Shown piece by piece: positions 1 to 10,675 of a DNA stretch of 64,000 bases. The first letter of the stretch is position 1; each line of letters begins with the position of its first letter. Both the position numbers and the translations under genes were made by a program. The notes under the pieces are model-generated. The model was not told where the DNA came from, searched no databases, and worked only from the letters and a program-made list of their open reading frames with translations. This stretch comes from Mastigamoeba balamuthi (Eukaryota > Evosea > Mastigamoebida > Mastigamoebidae), in assembly GCA_902651635.1 (NCBI GenBank), contig CACRSC010000054.1, positions 440,055 to 504,054 of the forward strand, read 5' to 3'.

Positions 1-479
1 GGGGGAGCGGGACGGGACCCATAAGTGTGCGGATTTGGGGGGCGAACAAAAGGCGCAGGGAGAAGCAGAGCGGAATTTTCAGTCCCGAGTGTGCTTGGGC
101 GATGCCTGGTGCTGGGTCTCCACTGCACTTGCTGGAGGTGGTGCCGGGCTTAGCCCAAGTCCCGGTGGGGCTCCAGTGATGCCCTGTGCTGGGTTCCCTC
201 ACGGGAGTGGCGCAGGGCTTAACTGAATCCAATTCAAAAGACAAGCAAATCTCCTTTTCCAGATTCTCACTTGCAGGATCGGCTGATTTTCAGCGCAGAT
301 CTTTGCATATATCCCATCGCTCAGCAGAAGTTGTTTTCTTGGGGCACCCGAGGAAAGACCACGGCTGAGGCCGGGCAGACGGCGGAGACGAACGAGGCGG
401 TGAACCGCCACCCCCACTCTCTCGAACTCTCCCTCTGAAGCAAAGCAAACACCCGGTTTTTGATTCCAATTTGTTCGCA

Positions 480-1429
480 CAACATACATTACTATCACTG
501 GTCAGAGCCGATCGGCCAGAGCGAGACCTTGCTCTTCGGCAAAACGCTGGAGAACAACGAGATCAAGACGTCCCCGTGAGAGACCGTGATCGAGGGCTGC
601 ATCCTCAACGAGGTGTTCACCGGCTTTGCTGCAGAGCTCTCGTGCGACCCCTTCACACCGATCGAGAGGCTCCTCAGTGGCCAGCCCATCGAGGTCATCG
701 ACGTGGCGCACTGGCAGTGCGGGTTCACCCACGACGGTCTCGTGTGGTACGCGTGCAGCGAGCGCGTCCTGGGGACGGGTACTACGTGCTCGAGCTCCGG
801 AGGCTGCCCAAACAACTGGTTCCAAGTCTCAGATCACGCCGGCAAGCACACAGATGTCCGGAGGGCACGCCCACGCTACGACGACCGCATCGATGAAAAC
901 AGCTCAGTGGTCAAACGCAACGATACCTGGCCTGGCTCAGTGCTGCAGAGACCGGTTCCACCCAGGAGACATGACCCTGGACGTCCAGCACAACTTCCGC
1001 ACGCGCTGGGTGTCGTGTTCGCGACCAAGTATGTCCCCAAGCAGCCCACCCACCAGTTCGATCTCGAAGGAAACCAACAAAGCCCTGTCAGTGAACATGC
1101 TGATACACCAGCACCCGACGACCAGGAAAAGGGTACGAGCTGTACGAGCTGCTCGTGTGCGACACGAGCGTTCTTGTTCTCGCTGCGGGAGGCACCCTCA
1201 TCCCCGTGGCAAAGCTCTGCGGGGTGCAGGCAGTGGCGCCGTGCTCATACCTGTGAGCAGCGACGGCCAGATGCCCGTGCTGGCTGGAAACCACCGCGTG
1301 ACACTCACTCCAGTGTATCGCACGAGTAAACCCAAGTCGAGCTCGAGGCATGCGGCTTGGACGTGCCGAATATGCTCCTCACACACCTGCGAGAGCTGGA
1401 CGTTTTGCACAGAGAGAGAGAGAGACAGA

Positions 1430-1461
<32 letters not shown>

Positions 1462-1755
1462 CAGAGAACACATACCTTGGCGTGCTGGAGGCACTGTGAG
1501 AAGCTCATGGCAAACAGGACAAGGGCAATTCGCACGGACATTTGGTGCTCTCTGTGAGGGAGTGGCCAGCAGCGAGGAGACCGCGCAGTGCATTCATGGG
1601 AGCACAGCAGTGCGGAGTACGAGGAGCGCGTGATCGCGTTGCTCGAGAGACGCTCGCGACGGACGGCTCTTGTCCGCGTTGTTGCAGATACGGAGGTCGT
1701 GCCCGCTGGTTGGCTCCAGAGGATTTTCGCAGGAAGGGACGCCACGCACAACTAA
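480..1755 (+). pseudogene. Decayed gene for an unrecognised protein
   Basis: Stretches on the plus strand have the strong G/C third-position bias of the good genes nearby, but they lie in changing frames with stops between them. Readable pieces include about 500-860 (cysteine-bearing, with CGFTHDGLVWYAC), 965-1020 (FHPGDMTLDVQHNFRTRW), 1128-1250 (YELLVCDTSVLVLAAGGTLI), 1328-1410 (TQVELEACGLDVPN) and a final piece ending at the stop at 1753-1755 (EYEERVIALLERRSRRTALV). A GA microsatellite sits inside, possibly in a former intron. The part around 1150-1350 is related to a minus-strand piece at about 3840-4460. I do not recognise the family. It could instead be a functional gene with several introns I failed to place, but the in-frame stop near 577 and the frame changes without good splice sites favour decay. 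Confidence 0.45.
1409..1468. repeat. GA-rich microsatellite
   Basis: About 60 bp of (GA)n interrupted by CAGA units, inside the decayed gene. On the minus strand it would be a pyrimidine tract. Confidence 0.9.
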
Positions 1756-2048
1756 ATCTCGTCGTCCACTTCCCCGGCAGTCCCCCTCGCGGTCGGCGCC
1801 GACGAAACGACACGATGAGCGAGAGAGCCCAGCGTTGTGCGTTCCCCCACACCCCGTTTGCCCGGCCAGATCCCGAGTGTCGGGCCCTCTCGCAGTCGCG
1901 CCCGTGCCGCGCGTGTCGGCGGCGTCTACATACTCCGGTTCAATTGAACGCGCAAATTCGCATGAAAACTGCGGCGAGAGAGCGCGCCGGCGTGCACCGG
2001 CACAGGCGCCATCCCTGGGCTCCTCCTCGCGCATCTCCTATCCCAAAC

Positions 2049-3537
2049 ATGACCAAGCCCCCCCCCCCCCCCCCTCCCCCTCGTGCCGCGGGTGCTCTCG
2101 CGCGCAGTGGTTAACAGCCTGCGGGAGGGCCTCGCGAGCGTCCAGCTCACGAGACGCGCCCTGCGCGAGATCACCAACGCCCAGCTCCCCCAGGGCGACC
2201 GCGTCGCCATCGCCGGCGAGTGCGGCGGTCTGCGCGCGATCACCGACGCCCTGCGGGCCCACCCGGGCAGCCCCGAGGTGGCCCGCGAGGCTCTGCGAGC
2301 GTCCGCGGCGATCTGCACGGAGACGCCGCTCACCGCCGCCGGCAGAGCGGCTGCGCAGGCGCTGGCCGCCGAGGCCGTGACCGCCATGGAGGCGCACGCG
2401 GGGGCGTTCGTCGTCCAGAACGCCGGGTCCTACGCGGTCGCCAGGCTCGTCGGCGCCGGGGCCGAGCTGCACGGCGGCGCCGCCCTGCAGGCCGTGCGGC
2501 GCCTCGTGGCCTTCCTTGGCCAGTGCACCGAGCCCGGGGCCTTCGGGCGGCAGCCCGGGGGCGAGGACGGCGTCGCGGGGGCCGGCTGCGCCTGCTGGGC
2601 GCTGGGCGCCCTCTTCGGGGGCCCCGGCGCGGGCGCGCCCGTCGTCCAGGCGGAGGTCGCGGCGCGCTCGGCGGCGGTCGAGGCCCTGGCCGCGGCGCTG
2701 CGGGCGGGCTCGACGGCCCTCAGCCCGCGCCACGACATCGTCTGCATGAGGGCCTGCGCCGCCCTCGAGGCCCTCTGCGCCCGCGGCGAGCCCCCCACCG
2801 TGGCCCGCGTCGCGCAGCCCGCCACCGTGCAGGCCCTGCTCGCGCTGGCCCGCTCGGCCCGGCGCGACACCGGCGAGGCCGCCGCCGCGCGGCGCTCGGC
2901 GTTGGGGGCGCTCAGCCACGCCGTCGCCCGGGGCAGCGCCGACGACAGGGCCGTGGTGCTGGCGGCCCAGACCGCCGGCGGCGACCGCCGCGGCCTCCTC
3001 GACCTCCTCGACGAGCACCGCGACTCCCTCGACGCTCAGCGCGCGGCCACCGCCTGCCGCGCCGTCGCCGTCGCCGCCGCGCGCGACATCCCCCGCGGCC
3101 ACCAGCGCGCGCTCTCCGCAGGCCTCTGCGAGCGCCTCCTCGACCGCTTCCGCGCCGTCCCCGCCGTCGCGGCAGAGGCCCTCGGGGCCTTCGACGCCCT
3201 CGCAGCCCTCCTCCTGCTGCCCCCCGGCGGCGGCGAGGCCGGCAACGCGGACCCCATCGACGACCGCCCGCTCTGGGACGTGCTTCGGCGCCCGGTGCTG
3301 CGCCGGCTCATCGACTCCTCGGCCCGCCGCAGCGGCCTCCCCGCGGCCGCCGGCGCCGCCGCGGACAGCTCTCTGCACCGCATCGACGTGGCCGAGGCCA
3401 CCGAGGCGCAGCGCCACGCCTCCCGCTCGGCCCCTGCGGCCCACGCCCCGCCCGGCGCGCCTGACCCTCTCGCCTCCCCCTCGGAGCACCGCGGCGACTC
3501 TGACTCGGACGACGACTTTCCAATCCTTCCTGAGTAG
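2049..3537 (+). CDS. Armadillo/HEAT-like helical-repeat protein
   Basis: An intronless open frame of about 484 codons (2083-3537), rich in Ala, Leu and Arg, with repeated helical units that look like ARM/HEAT repeats, for example ECGGLRAITDALRAHPGSPE near its start. The C-terminus is a proline- and serine-rich tail ending in acidic DSDSDDDFPILPE. Such proteins act as binding scaffolds; no partner can be named. The open frame has no ATG at its left edge. The nearest ATG is at 2049, followed by a run of 17 C (2058-2074) that puts it one base out of frame. A run of 16 would join the two, so I take 2049 as the likely start and suspect a homopolymer miscall. The long minus-strand open frame across the same DNA is a GC-driven shadow. 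Family assignment beyond helical repeats is not possible by eye. Confidence 0.7.
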
Positions 3538-3839
3538 ATCAACCACAACCAAAGGCGGGAAAGCACGCCGGAAGAGAGCAATTGACCCAAGGTTGGACCC
3601 GGCCGTGACTCGGCGCCGGGGAGATATTCCCCTCCTTGTGTCAGGAACCTGAACTGGTGGGAGTTATTTGGTGTTCTAGAACGAGACGCTTCCACCAGCA
3701 GAGCATCCCCGAGGCTGATATGCGACCGTCGCTGGCCCTGTGGCTCCTTCATGGAGCAGTGGTTCACGTACAGGGGCGTCTCTGGCGCATCGCGATCGCT
3801 CTGAGGACAACCTGTCGTTAACCTGAGGTGTCATTCATG
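3538..3839. other. Non-coding spacer
   Basis: Downstream of the armadillo-like gene. No open frame with coding bias, no tRNA and no clear repeat seen. Confidence 0.5.
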
Positions 3840-4460
3840 CTCGGACAGAACCATGCCTCGGGACGAACCTCTACAGTGATAGCGCGCACAGCCTGTACAT
3901 AAGGCCTGCGTGTCCCACACGTTAAGAGCCCCAGGAACAAGCAAGAACCCCCGTTGGTCGTGCCCATGATAGCCCTTGTCGCACGTAGACCTGGATGACG
4001 TCCACGTTGCCAGGTCCCAGTGACAATGCGGCTCTGTCCCGTCCCTCTCCGAGCTGTCCACCGCCGCAGATGCCCACTCGCACTGCGACGGGGCCTTCGC
4101 CCGCATCAGCTGCACGACGCCTCTGCGACGCCTCCCGCTCCCGCGCATCCGACGTCGCGACGTCGAGACGTCATCTTTTTCACGTTGTGGTGCACCTCGA
4201 GGGCAGGGCATGGAGAGCGACGCCGCGTGCATCTGCCTCGTTTTTTCGTCCGCGACCCCGCTCTGCGGACACACGCACACGCGGCGCGTACAAGACCCAT
4301 GCCTCGAGTTCGACTTGGGTTGCTTTTTCCTGCACCCCTGCACCCTCGCAGAGGTCGGCACAGGGACGAGGGTGCCCCGCGGCGGGCGAGAACACGCCCA
4401 CGTGTCACACGTGAGCAGCACGCACAGCGCAGTGCACCGCGACACGGACACGTTTGTCAC
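3840..4460 (-). pseudogene. Fragment related to the decayed gene at 480-1755
   Basis: Read on the minus strand, about 4290-4400 matches 1150-1350 of the first decayed gene in the same order: a GTLVPVP block (GTLIPVA in the other copy), then TQVELEA followed by divergent residues. At DNA level the most obvious shared run is AACCCAAGTCGA-A/G-CTCGAGGCATG. The two copies are in opposite orientation about 3 kb apart. Open frames around it are short and broken. It is either an old inverted duplication or two remnants of a gene family. Function unknown. Confidence 0.4.
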
Positions 4461-4746
4461 CAGAGGCAGTTCAGCCGCTGCTGAGCGCACGAGAAGCACC
4501 GCTCGCTCCCTCGAGCGCGAGCAACCGCGCACTCGCCGCCAACCAGCGCAAGCGCAGGTTCTCTGTCGCCACCCGCCATTGCAGGCGCAGCAGACTCCCA
4601 CGTTCCTCGTGGGGGCCCTCGCGGGATGAGAGGGAACCGCTCATCCGCAAGGCCTCGTCCGTACGCGCACCGCTCAAATGCAAAGCCCAGTGGGCAGCGC
4701 GGAAATAAATAATATCAGTTGATTCGCAGAACCGAATCGAGCGGAG

Positions 4747-4911
4747 ATGGGGGAAGGAAGCGCTCGTCGTCGCCGGCCACNGCTGCTGCCCAAGAGGTCG
4801 CGGCCAGAGGACCTCGTCGAGCGCAACATCCTGCGCCCCGAGGACAACCCGCTGGGGCAGCCGGACAAGGACAAGGACAAGAAGAAGAAGAAGGACAAGA
4901 AGAAGAAGTGA
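4747..4911 (+). CDS. Small RPEL-motif (actin-binding) peptide or 3' exon
   Basis: A 54-codon frame from the ATG at 4747 to the TGA at 4909-4911. After a basic start (MGEGSARRRR) it carries RPEDLVERNIL preceded by LLPKRS, a good match to the RPEL repeat, which binds G-actin in MRTF and Phactr proteins. It ends in a lysine/aspartate tail (DKDKDKKKKKDKKKK). An in-frame TGA lies at 4720, so either 4747 is the true start or the exon is entered through an acceptor such as the CAG at 4726-4729. One base (4782) is undetermined, leaving residue 12 unknown. A single RPEL with a basic tail is small for the family, so this may be the last exon of a longer gene. The motif is seen; actin binding is inferred. 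Confidence 0.6.
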   Translation: MGEGSARRRRPXLLPKRSRPEDLVERNILRPEDNPLGQPDKDKDKKKKKDKKKK

Positions 4912-6455
4912 GCAGCGCCTCTGCTCCCGCCCGTGTGTTCAATTGTACCTGTGCTCTCTCGCCCTCATCCCACCGTCAATCACGCAAAATGCCCAATACT
5001 TGTTGTTGCATCAGACCTGCTGTGAGATAGAAACGCAACTTGGTTGCAGACTGCGTGCCCTTGTCAGTCGAAGCCTCTTGGTCGAGAACAAGGCAGAAGG
5101 GGCATACAGGGGCCTTGCGAAACAATAAGAGGCACAAGCAACATACCATCGTGCGTGAAGAGCGTGCGCGTTGCGTTCGAGCGCAGTGAGTGACCTCTGA
5201 CTCTCATCGCGGCACTGCTGCTGGTAACGTACTGCGCGGGACCGGTGTGGCTGGACCTGGACGCGGGCTCACAGCCTTGACAGGCTGATTCTACCCATTT
5301 GACTTGGGAGCTAGCACACTCGGTTGAGGTCTTATCCCTCTGAAGCCCTTCAGCGTGCGAAGTGATGATTCGAAGGTGTTCTGGGATTGTGGTGCTGTCA
5401 AAAAAGCCCTTCACTCGTTCTACACCATCCCTGTGCAAAAGAAAAGCAGGGAATTCACATTGGCAAGAGACTCGTCAAACGTTTTCCTTGCCGTATTGAT
5501 GTGTTACGTCAGAAAGATATTGCAACGTCATCACAACTAATAATCTCCGACTGAATCACACCGTTGTGCTCTGTTACTGTGCCACCTCCATTCTCCCTTG
5601 GCACGGCAATTTGGCAGTCCGGGTCTGCTGATCCACTAGCACACGGCCTCATAGACCCCTGGGCTGCGTGATTGATACACCGATGGTCTGGTGATCGCAC
5701 AGATGATAATAGACTGCACCAATACCGCACCTCATGACGCTAGATTTTTTCTGGTTCCATTCTAACTTCGGGCGAACATAATGCGAACCTCCCCCAAATT
5801 CCTTGACAGCTAAATTGCAGAGAATGGACTAGGAGGGTGGAAGCTGTTGGCCCGAGCACAGCGGTGCCGGCTTGTTGTACACGATTTCTTATGAGAGAAT
5901 CTGGCGGGCCATTTGCCCCCCGCCCGTCATTTATAGAACACCACGGGATCATGGGGTCGTCATGCACAGCAGCACGGGGGTCTTTTGCCCAGGATAACAC
6001 CAGCACGGTGCACGTAAGGGCCCTTCAACGCGCCCCAAGTCTGCCGAAACAACCACCGAACGGCCTCCACCGAGCCCGAGATCTTCCAAAACAACCTCCA
6101 AACTGCCATAGCAGAGTTGGGGCCACGGCAGAGATGGGCAACGACGAGGCAAGGGTTCGTCTTGTCCCTGCGTGGGAGATGAGCCCACCGAGAACTGATA
6201 GCCCGAGGGAAACAACAGCAGCGGCGCCAACCGCAGTAGAAGAGCACGTATCTGTGCTCTGCCTTGCGTCTAGGCCCCTCACTCACCCTAGGCGCCCACC
6301 ACGCCAGTGGCAGGTTGTTGGAGAAATGCTGCACTGCGAGGGGCACCACTTTCCTCCTCTCCTCCTCCCTCCCCTCAGCAGAGCACCCGCTCCCCCACTT
6401 CGGATCGCCTCGCTCTCTTCAGAGCCCAGCAGAGCCGGCAGATGATGCGGGGAGT
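4912..6455. other. Non-coding DNA upstream of the ART-TPR gene
   Basis: About 1.5 kb with mixed composition and only short open frames lacking codon bias. The last 100 bp before 6456 are pyrimidine-rich, as in a leader. Nothing else was recognised. Confidence 0.5.
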
Positions 6456-9400
6456 ATGCCGTTGAAGATCCGCGGCCTGACGAAGAAGGAAGACGGCCCA
6501 CTCGAGGTGTCTGTGCGTAGGGGTGCGGGCTATGGCCGAATGTCCGACCTGCTGGACGCAACTCGGCGGGCTTCAGAAGTGGAGGGTCACATGTTCTTCA
6601 TTTACCGGGGTGACATCCTTCCGACTGATGACCCCTCTGCGCGCCTGTCGGACCACGGCGTGGTCAGTGATGCCGAGTTGTGGGCAGTGCCTGAGAGCAA
6701 CGGGGGTGGGCTGCTCAGGTTCCTCTCTTTTGAGATGATCATGACACCGGAGAGCATGACCGTCGACCAGCTGGTGGACTGTCTACCGTCGGCCGACAAG
6801 GGCGCCTCAGAGTGGCAAGAGGTTAGAAGAGAGCTGCCTCTGACTGTTGAGATACTCAAGTCGACGTACGTGGACATTCCGAACCACTGCATAGCAGCCG
6901 TGTATCTGTGGACGACTGATCTATTCTACTGGATGGTCAACGACTCTCTCTCAAGAAATGTCTTTGACCCGTGGTGCCAGTACCTCAACTCGCTTGTTAG
7001 GGGTTTGAGGCAGCTGCCTGCGTGGTCTGGGTTGGGGTACCGAGGCGTGCAGCTGTCCAACACAGGCGCTTACGCGGCCGCCGGGAACCAGGTGGTCTGG
7101 CCGAGGCTGACGTCATTGTCGAGGAGCCGCGAGCAGGCCCTCGAGTTTGCGAAGGGCTCTGTGCTGTTCGAAGTCGAGGCCATCGGTGCCAGGGATGTCT
7201 CCAAGCTGAGCAAGTTCCAGGACGAGGACGAGGTGCTGCTGCTGCCGTTTTCATTCCTCCAGGTCATCTCAGCGGACTTTTCCTCCAAGCCAGCAGTCGT
7301 ACGACTGCTGGAGCTGCCAGTCCCGCGCAGCTCCAGGGTCGTGCTCTGGCTTTCGTGCAATACAGGCAAACAAGAAGGCAATGATGATGACAAGAGGATA
7401 ATATCGGAGATCGAGTCGAGGCCGGGAGCGCCGTCGATCATTATGTGCCGCACGAGCCAAGAGGTCGTACGCACGGTAGGGCTGTATGAGTGGATTGAAC
7501 ATCTGAACGGGGCGAGCATACGTCTCATTGCTACTGGAATGATAGGCAAGGCCCAGTTGTACGAGCTTCTATCACTTAAACTGCCAACACTGCTGTACTG
7601 CAGCGGCAGCTGCAACCAACCACTCAATGGCGTACTGGAGACCTGTGAAAAGAGGGTCATCTTGGGGTACACTCTATGCCCTCCTGCACAACTGGAGCGA
7701 TTCATGGCTGTACATAATAGTGTTGATGACGGCTGTGTTGACAATGACAAAATCGGTAAGATTAAACGTAATATCTGTGAGGCAATACAAACAGGCAACA
7801 GGAATGCTGAGGCAGAGGCAAATAATAACTTGGGGAATGCCTACTACAGCCTGACACAATACCACAAGGCCATCGAGTACTACGAGATGGGTCTCACGAT
7901 CGCGAAAGAGGTCGGCAATAGGGCTATCGAGGGAACGATTTATGGAAGCCTTGGGAATGCTTATTCTAGCCTGGGGGAGAATCACAAGGCCATAGAGTAT
8001 TACGAGAGGTTCCTTACAATAATGAAAGAGGTAAGTGACAGAGCTGGCGAGGGAAGGGCATACGGAAGCATTGGGAATATCTATGAAAGTCTGGGAGAGT
8101 ACCAGAAGGCCATCGAGTACCTTAAGAGGCGTCTTGTTATCGCCAAGGAGATCGGTGATAGGAGTGGTGAGGGAACTGGATACAACAATTTGGGGACTGT
8201 CTACTCAGATCTCGGAGAGTACAATGTGGCCATTGAGTTTTTTGAGAGGCATCTCTCGATTGCAAAAGAGGTCGGTAACAGGGCTGTCGAGGGTGCGGCC
8301 TATGGAAACGTGGGAAACACTTACATCAAACTGGGAAATTTCTCGAAGGCCATTGAGTCCTTAGAGAGATGTCTTGCAAACATGAAAGAGTTCAGTAACA
8401 GGGATGGCGAGGGATGTGTATATGGAAGCCTGGGAAGTGTCTACAACAACCTGGGACAGTACCTCAAGGCCATCGAGTACTACGAGCGGAGTCTCACAAT
8501 TACTAATGAGGTCGGTAACAGAGCTGGTGAGGGATTGGCATATGGAGGCCTGGGAAGTGCCTACAACAGCCTGGGACAGTACCTCAAGGCCATCGAGTAC
8601 TACGAGAGGAATCTCACAATTGCTAATGAGGTCGGTGACAGAGATGGTGAGGGATCTGCATATGGAGGCCTGGGAAGTGCCTACAACAACCTGGGACAGT
8701 ACCTCAAGGCCATCGAGTATCTTAAGATGCACCTCACCATTGTGAAAGAGGCTTGCAGAGTAGATACTGAGGGAGCGGTACATGGAAGCCTGGGAAGTGC
8801 CTACTGCAACCTGGGACAGTACCAAAAGGCCATTAAATATTTCGAAAGGAGTCTTGTGATTGCAAAAAAGGTTGGCAATAGGGCTGACGAGGACGTGGCA
8901 TATAGAAACCTGGGAAATGCCTACTACAGCCTTGGAGAGTATCCAAAGGCCATCGAGAACTATAAAAAAGATCTAAAGATAACGAAAGAGGTTGGTGACA
9001 GGGCTGGAGAGGGAAGGGCAGATGAAAATCTGGGAAAAGCCTATAACAGTCTGGGAGAGTACTCTAAGGCCATCAAGTACCACGAGAGGTGTTTCGAAAT
9101 TATGAAAGAGGTTAGTGACAGAAGTGGTGAGGGAAAGGTGCTATTAAACTTAGGTAATGCATACATTAGCTTGGAAGACTATCATAAGGCAATAGAGTAC
9201 CATGAGATGGGTCTTACTATCAATAAAGAGATTGGTGATAGATCTGGTGAGGGAATGGCATATAGAAGCCTGGGCTATGCCTATGACAGCCTGGGTGAGT
9301 ACCACAAGGCCATCAAGTATCATAAGAGGTGTCTCGAAATTATGAAAGAGATTAGCAACAGGATAGGTGAAGGAGAGGCTTACAGAAACCTGGGGAATGC

Positions 9401-10187
9401 CTATGATACCTTAAACGAGTACCGCAAGGCCATTAAGTACTATGAGAGATGTCTTATGATTGTGAAAGAGGTCAATCACAGGTCTGGTGAGAGCAAGGTA
9501 CTCATATACCTGGGAAGTGCGTACATCAGCTTGGAAGAGTTCTCTAAGGCCATTGAATATTATCTGAAGAGTCTTACGATCACAAAAGAGGTTGGTGATA
9601 GGGCTAGTGAGACAATAATATATGAACAACTGGGACATGCCTATGTCAGCCTTGGAGAGCACAGAAAATCTATTGAGAACTATGAGAGGGCTCTCATAAT
9701 GATGAAAGAGGCCAAAAATAGAGTTGGTGAGGGAATGGTATACGAAAGCCTGGGAAACGCATACACAAAGCTGGAAGATTACTGTAAAGCCATCGAATAT
9801 CATCAAAGATGTCTTGTGATTGTAAAAGAAGTTGGAAACAGGGCTGCTGAGGAAGTGGTTATTGGAAATCTGGGTTATGCCTACTACAGCCTGAGAGAGT
9901 ACCATAAGGCTATTCAGCACTATGATCAGTGTATTGTGATTGCAAAAGAGATTGGTGACAAGTCTGAAGAGGGTAGGGCTTACTGCAATATTGGTAATGC
10001 ATACAAAAGCCTCGGAGAGTACTTGAAGGCCATTGAGTACCATAATAAGCATCTCACTGTCACAAAAGAGACTGGTAATAGGGCTGGTGAGAGAGTGGCA
10101 TACAGCAATCTTGAAGATATATATGAAGGATTGGGCCAGTTGGAGAAAGCAACAGAGTTTCGTGAGCTTCAGAAAAAGATACAATAA
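6456..10187 (+). CDS. Ubiquitin-like / mono-ADP-ribosyltransferase / 20-TPR protein
   Basis: A 1243-residue intronless protein; the start is the first in-frame ATG. Residues 1-85 resemble a ubiquitin-like fold (FIYRGDILPTDDPSARLSDH) and end in a Gly-Gly-Gly. Residues 100-285 look like an arginine-type ADP-ribosyltransferase of the R-S-E class: Arg196 in YRGV, Ser220 in LTSLSRS, and Glu257-x-Glu259 in DEDEV. Residues 290-420 form an alpha/beta segment I cannot name. From about residue 449 to the end there are 20 tetratricopeptide repeats of exactly 40 residues, of the kinesin-light-chain/LGN-like kind (YHKAIEYYE, with G-D/N-R between repeats). Known ARTs with this triad transfer ADP-ribose from NAD to arginine on proteins; the TPRs would choose the target. 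Codon use is clearly more AT-rich than in the GC-rich neighbours, and a transposon lies just downstream. Confidence 0.85.
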   Translation: MPLKIRGLTKKEDGPLEVSVRRGAGYGRMSDLLDATRRASEVEGHMFFIYRGDILPTDDPSARLSDHGVVSDAELWAVPESNGGGLLRFLSFEMIMTPESMTVDQLVDCLPSADKGASEWQEVRRELPLTVEILKSTYVDIPNHCIAAVYLWTTDLFYWMVNDSLSRNVFDPWCQYLNSLVRGLRQLPAWSGLGYRGVQLSNTGAYAAAGNQVVWPRLTSLSRSREQALEFAKGSVLFEVEAIGARDVSKLSKFQDEDEVLLLPFSFLQVISADFSSKPAVVRLLELPVPRSSRVVLWLSCNTGKQEGNDDDKRIISEIESRPGAPSIIMCRTSQEVVRTVGLYEWIEHLNGASIRLIATGMIGKAQLYELLSLKLPTLLYCSGSCNQPLNGVLETCEKRVILGYTLCPPAQLERFMAVHNSVDDGCVDNDKIGKIKRNICEAIQTGNRNAEAEANNNLGNAYYSLTQYHKAIEYYEMGLTIAKEVGNRAIEGTIYGSLGNAYSSLGENHKAIEYYERFLTIMKEVSDRAGEGRAYGSIGNIYESLGEYQKAIEYLKRRLVIAKEIGDRSGEGTGYNNLGTVYSDLGEYNVAIEFFERHLSIAKEVGNRAVEGAAYGNVGNTYIKLGNFSKAIESLERCLANMKEFSNRDGEGCVYGSLGSVYNNLGQYLKAIEYYERSLTITNEVGNRAGEGLAYGGLGSAYNSLGQYLKAIEYYERNLTIANEVGDRDGEGSAYGGLGSAYNNLGQYLKAIEYLKMHLTIVKEACRVDTEGAVHGSLGSAYCNLGQYQKAIKYFERSLVIAKKVGNRADEDVAYRNLGNAYYSLGEYPKAIENYKKDLKITKEVGDRAGEGRADENLGKAYNSLGEYSKAIKYHERCFEIMKEVSDRSGEGKVLLNLGNAYISLEDYHKAIEYHEMGLTINKEIGDRSGEGMAYRSLGYAYDSLGEYHKAIKYHKRCLEIMKEISNRIGEGEAYRNLGNAYDTLNEYRKAIKYYERCLMIVKEVNHRSGESKVLIYLGSAYISLEEFSKAIEYYLKSLTITKEVGDRASETIIYEQLGHAYVSLGEHRKSIENYERALIMMKEAKNRVGEGMVYESLGNAYTKLEDYCKAIEYHQRCLVIVKEVGNRAAEEVVIGNLGYAYYSLREYHKAIQHYDQCIVIAKEIGDKSEEGRAYCNIGNAYKSLGEYLKAIEYHNKHLTVTKETGNRAGERVAYSNLEDIYEGLGQLEKATEFRELQKKIQ
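7801..10187 (+). repeat. 20 tandem 120-bp TPR-coding units
   Basis: The coding repeat keeps an exact 120-bp register from 7801 to the stop, with no insertions, so equivalent codons recur every two 60-base lines. Units around 8400-8760 are the most alike, suggesting recent unequal exchange there. Confidence 0.9.
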
Positions 10188-10469
10188 ACTTCCGCATTGG
10201 GTTTATTTTAATCAAATGACTGTCAAGTTAATCATTTGAAATTGTGAGTTCTGATGATCAGGGAACATATAGAAGACTGAGTTGAAGTAATCTCGAAGAC
10301 GAGTCTTCTTTCACATTTTTGTCATTGCTATCTATTTTCCTTCTTGTGGTAAATTAGACAGTTAGCATGAATTAATAAACATTTGGTCATCACTGCAACT
10401 TTTGCACATGAAGTGTAAATCTTTAGCGATGTTTTTTCAGTGCTACTTTAGTGATTCTATTACTAATTT
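10188..10469. other. AT-rich spacer
   Basis: 3' flank of the ART-TPR gene. No gene seen. Confidence 0.6.
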
Positions 10470-10675
10470 TCGCTAAATTTAGTGCTACATACGACCTAAA
10501 TCCAGTGTATAGATATATTTTACCTAGTGATATGCATCGCTTATAGTGCTACTAGTGCAAATATTTATGCTAGTAGCAATTGTAGCACTAAATTAGCAAT
10601 GTAATTCCATCACATGCATCACATATAGCACTACATTGTGATTAAAGCAATGATATTATTGCATTTAGCACTAAT
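10470..10675 (+). repeat. Left terminal inverted repeat
   Basis: Reverse-complement of the right end with moderate identity by eye. Clearest shared runs: GATATGCATCGCTT, the GCAAATATTTATGC core and AATTCCATCA. Contains small palindromes built from GCTAC and TAGTGC units. Confidence 0.8.

Noticed and set aside
1476-1541. Possible minus-strand signal-peptide exon (MSVRIALVLFAMSFSQC) with a good GTATGTG donor
   Set aside because: Only 22 residues and no convincing next exon; the plus strand over the region reads as the decayed gene.
2038-3552. 504-codon minus-strand frame
   Set aside because: Antisense shadow of the armadillo-like gene; Gly/Arg-rich low-complexity.
7300-7725. CHAT protease or TIR domain in the ART-TPR protein
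   Set aside because: Alpha/beta character only; catalytic His-Cys pair or TIR glutamate motif not seen.
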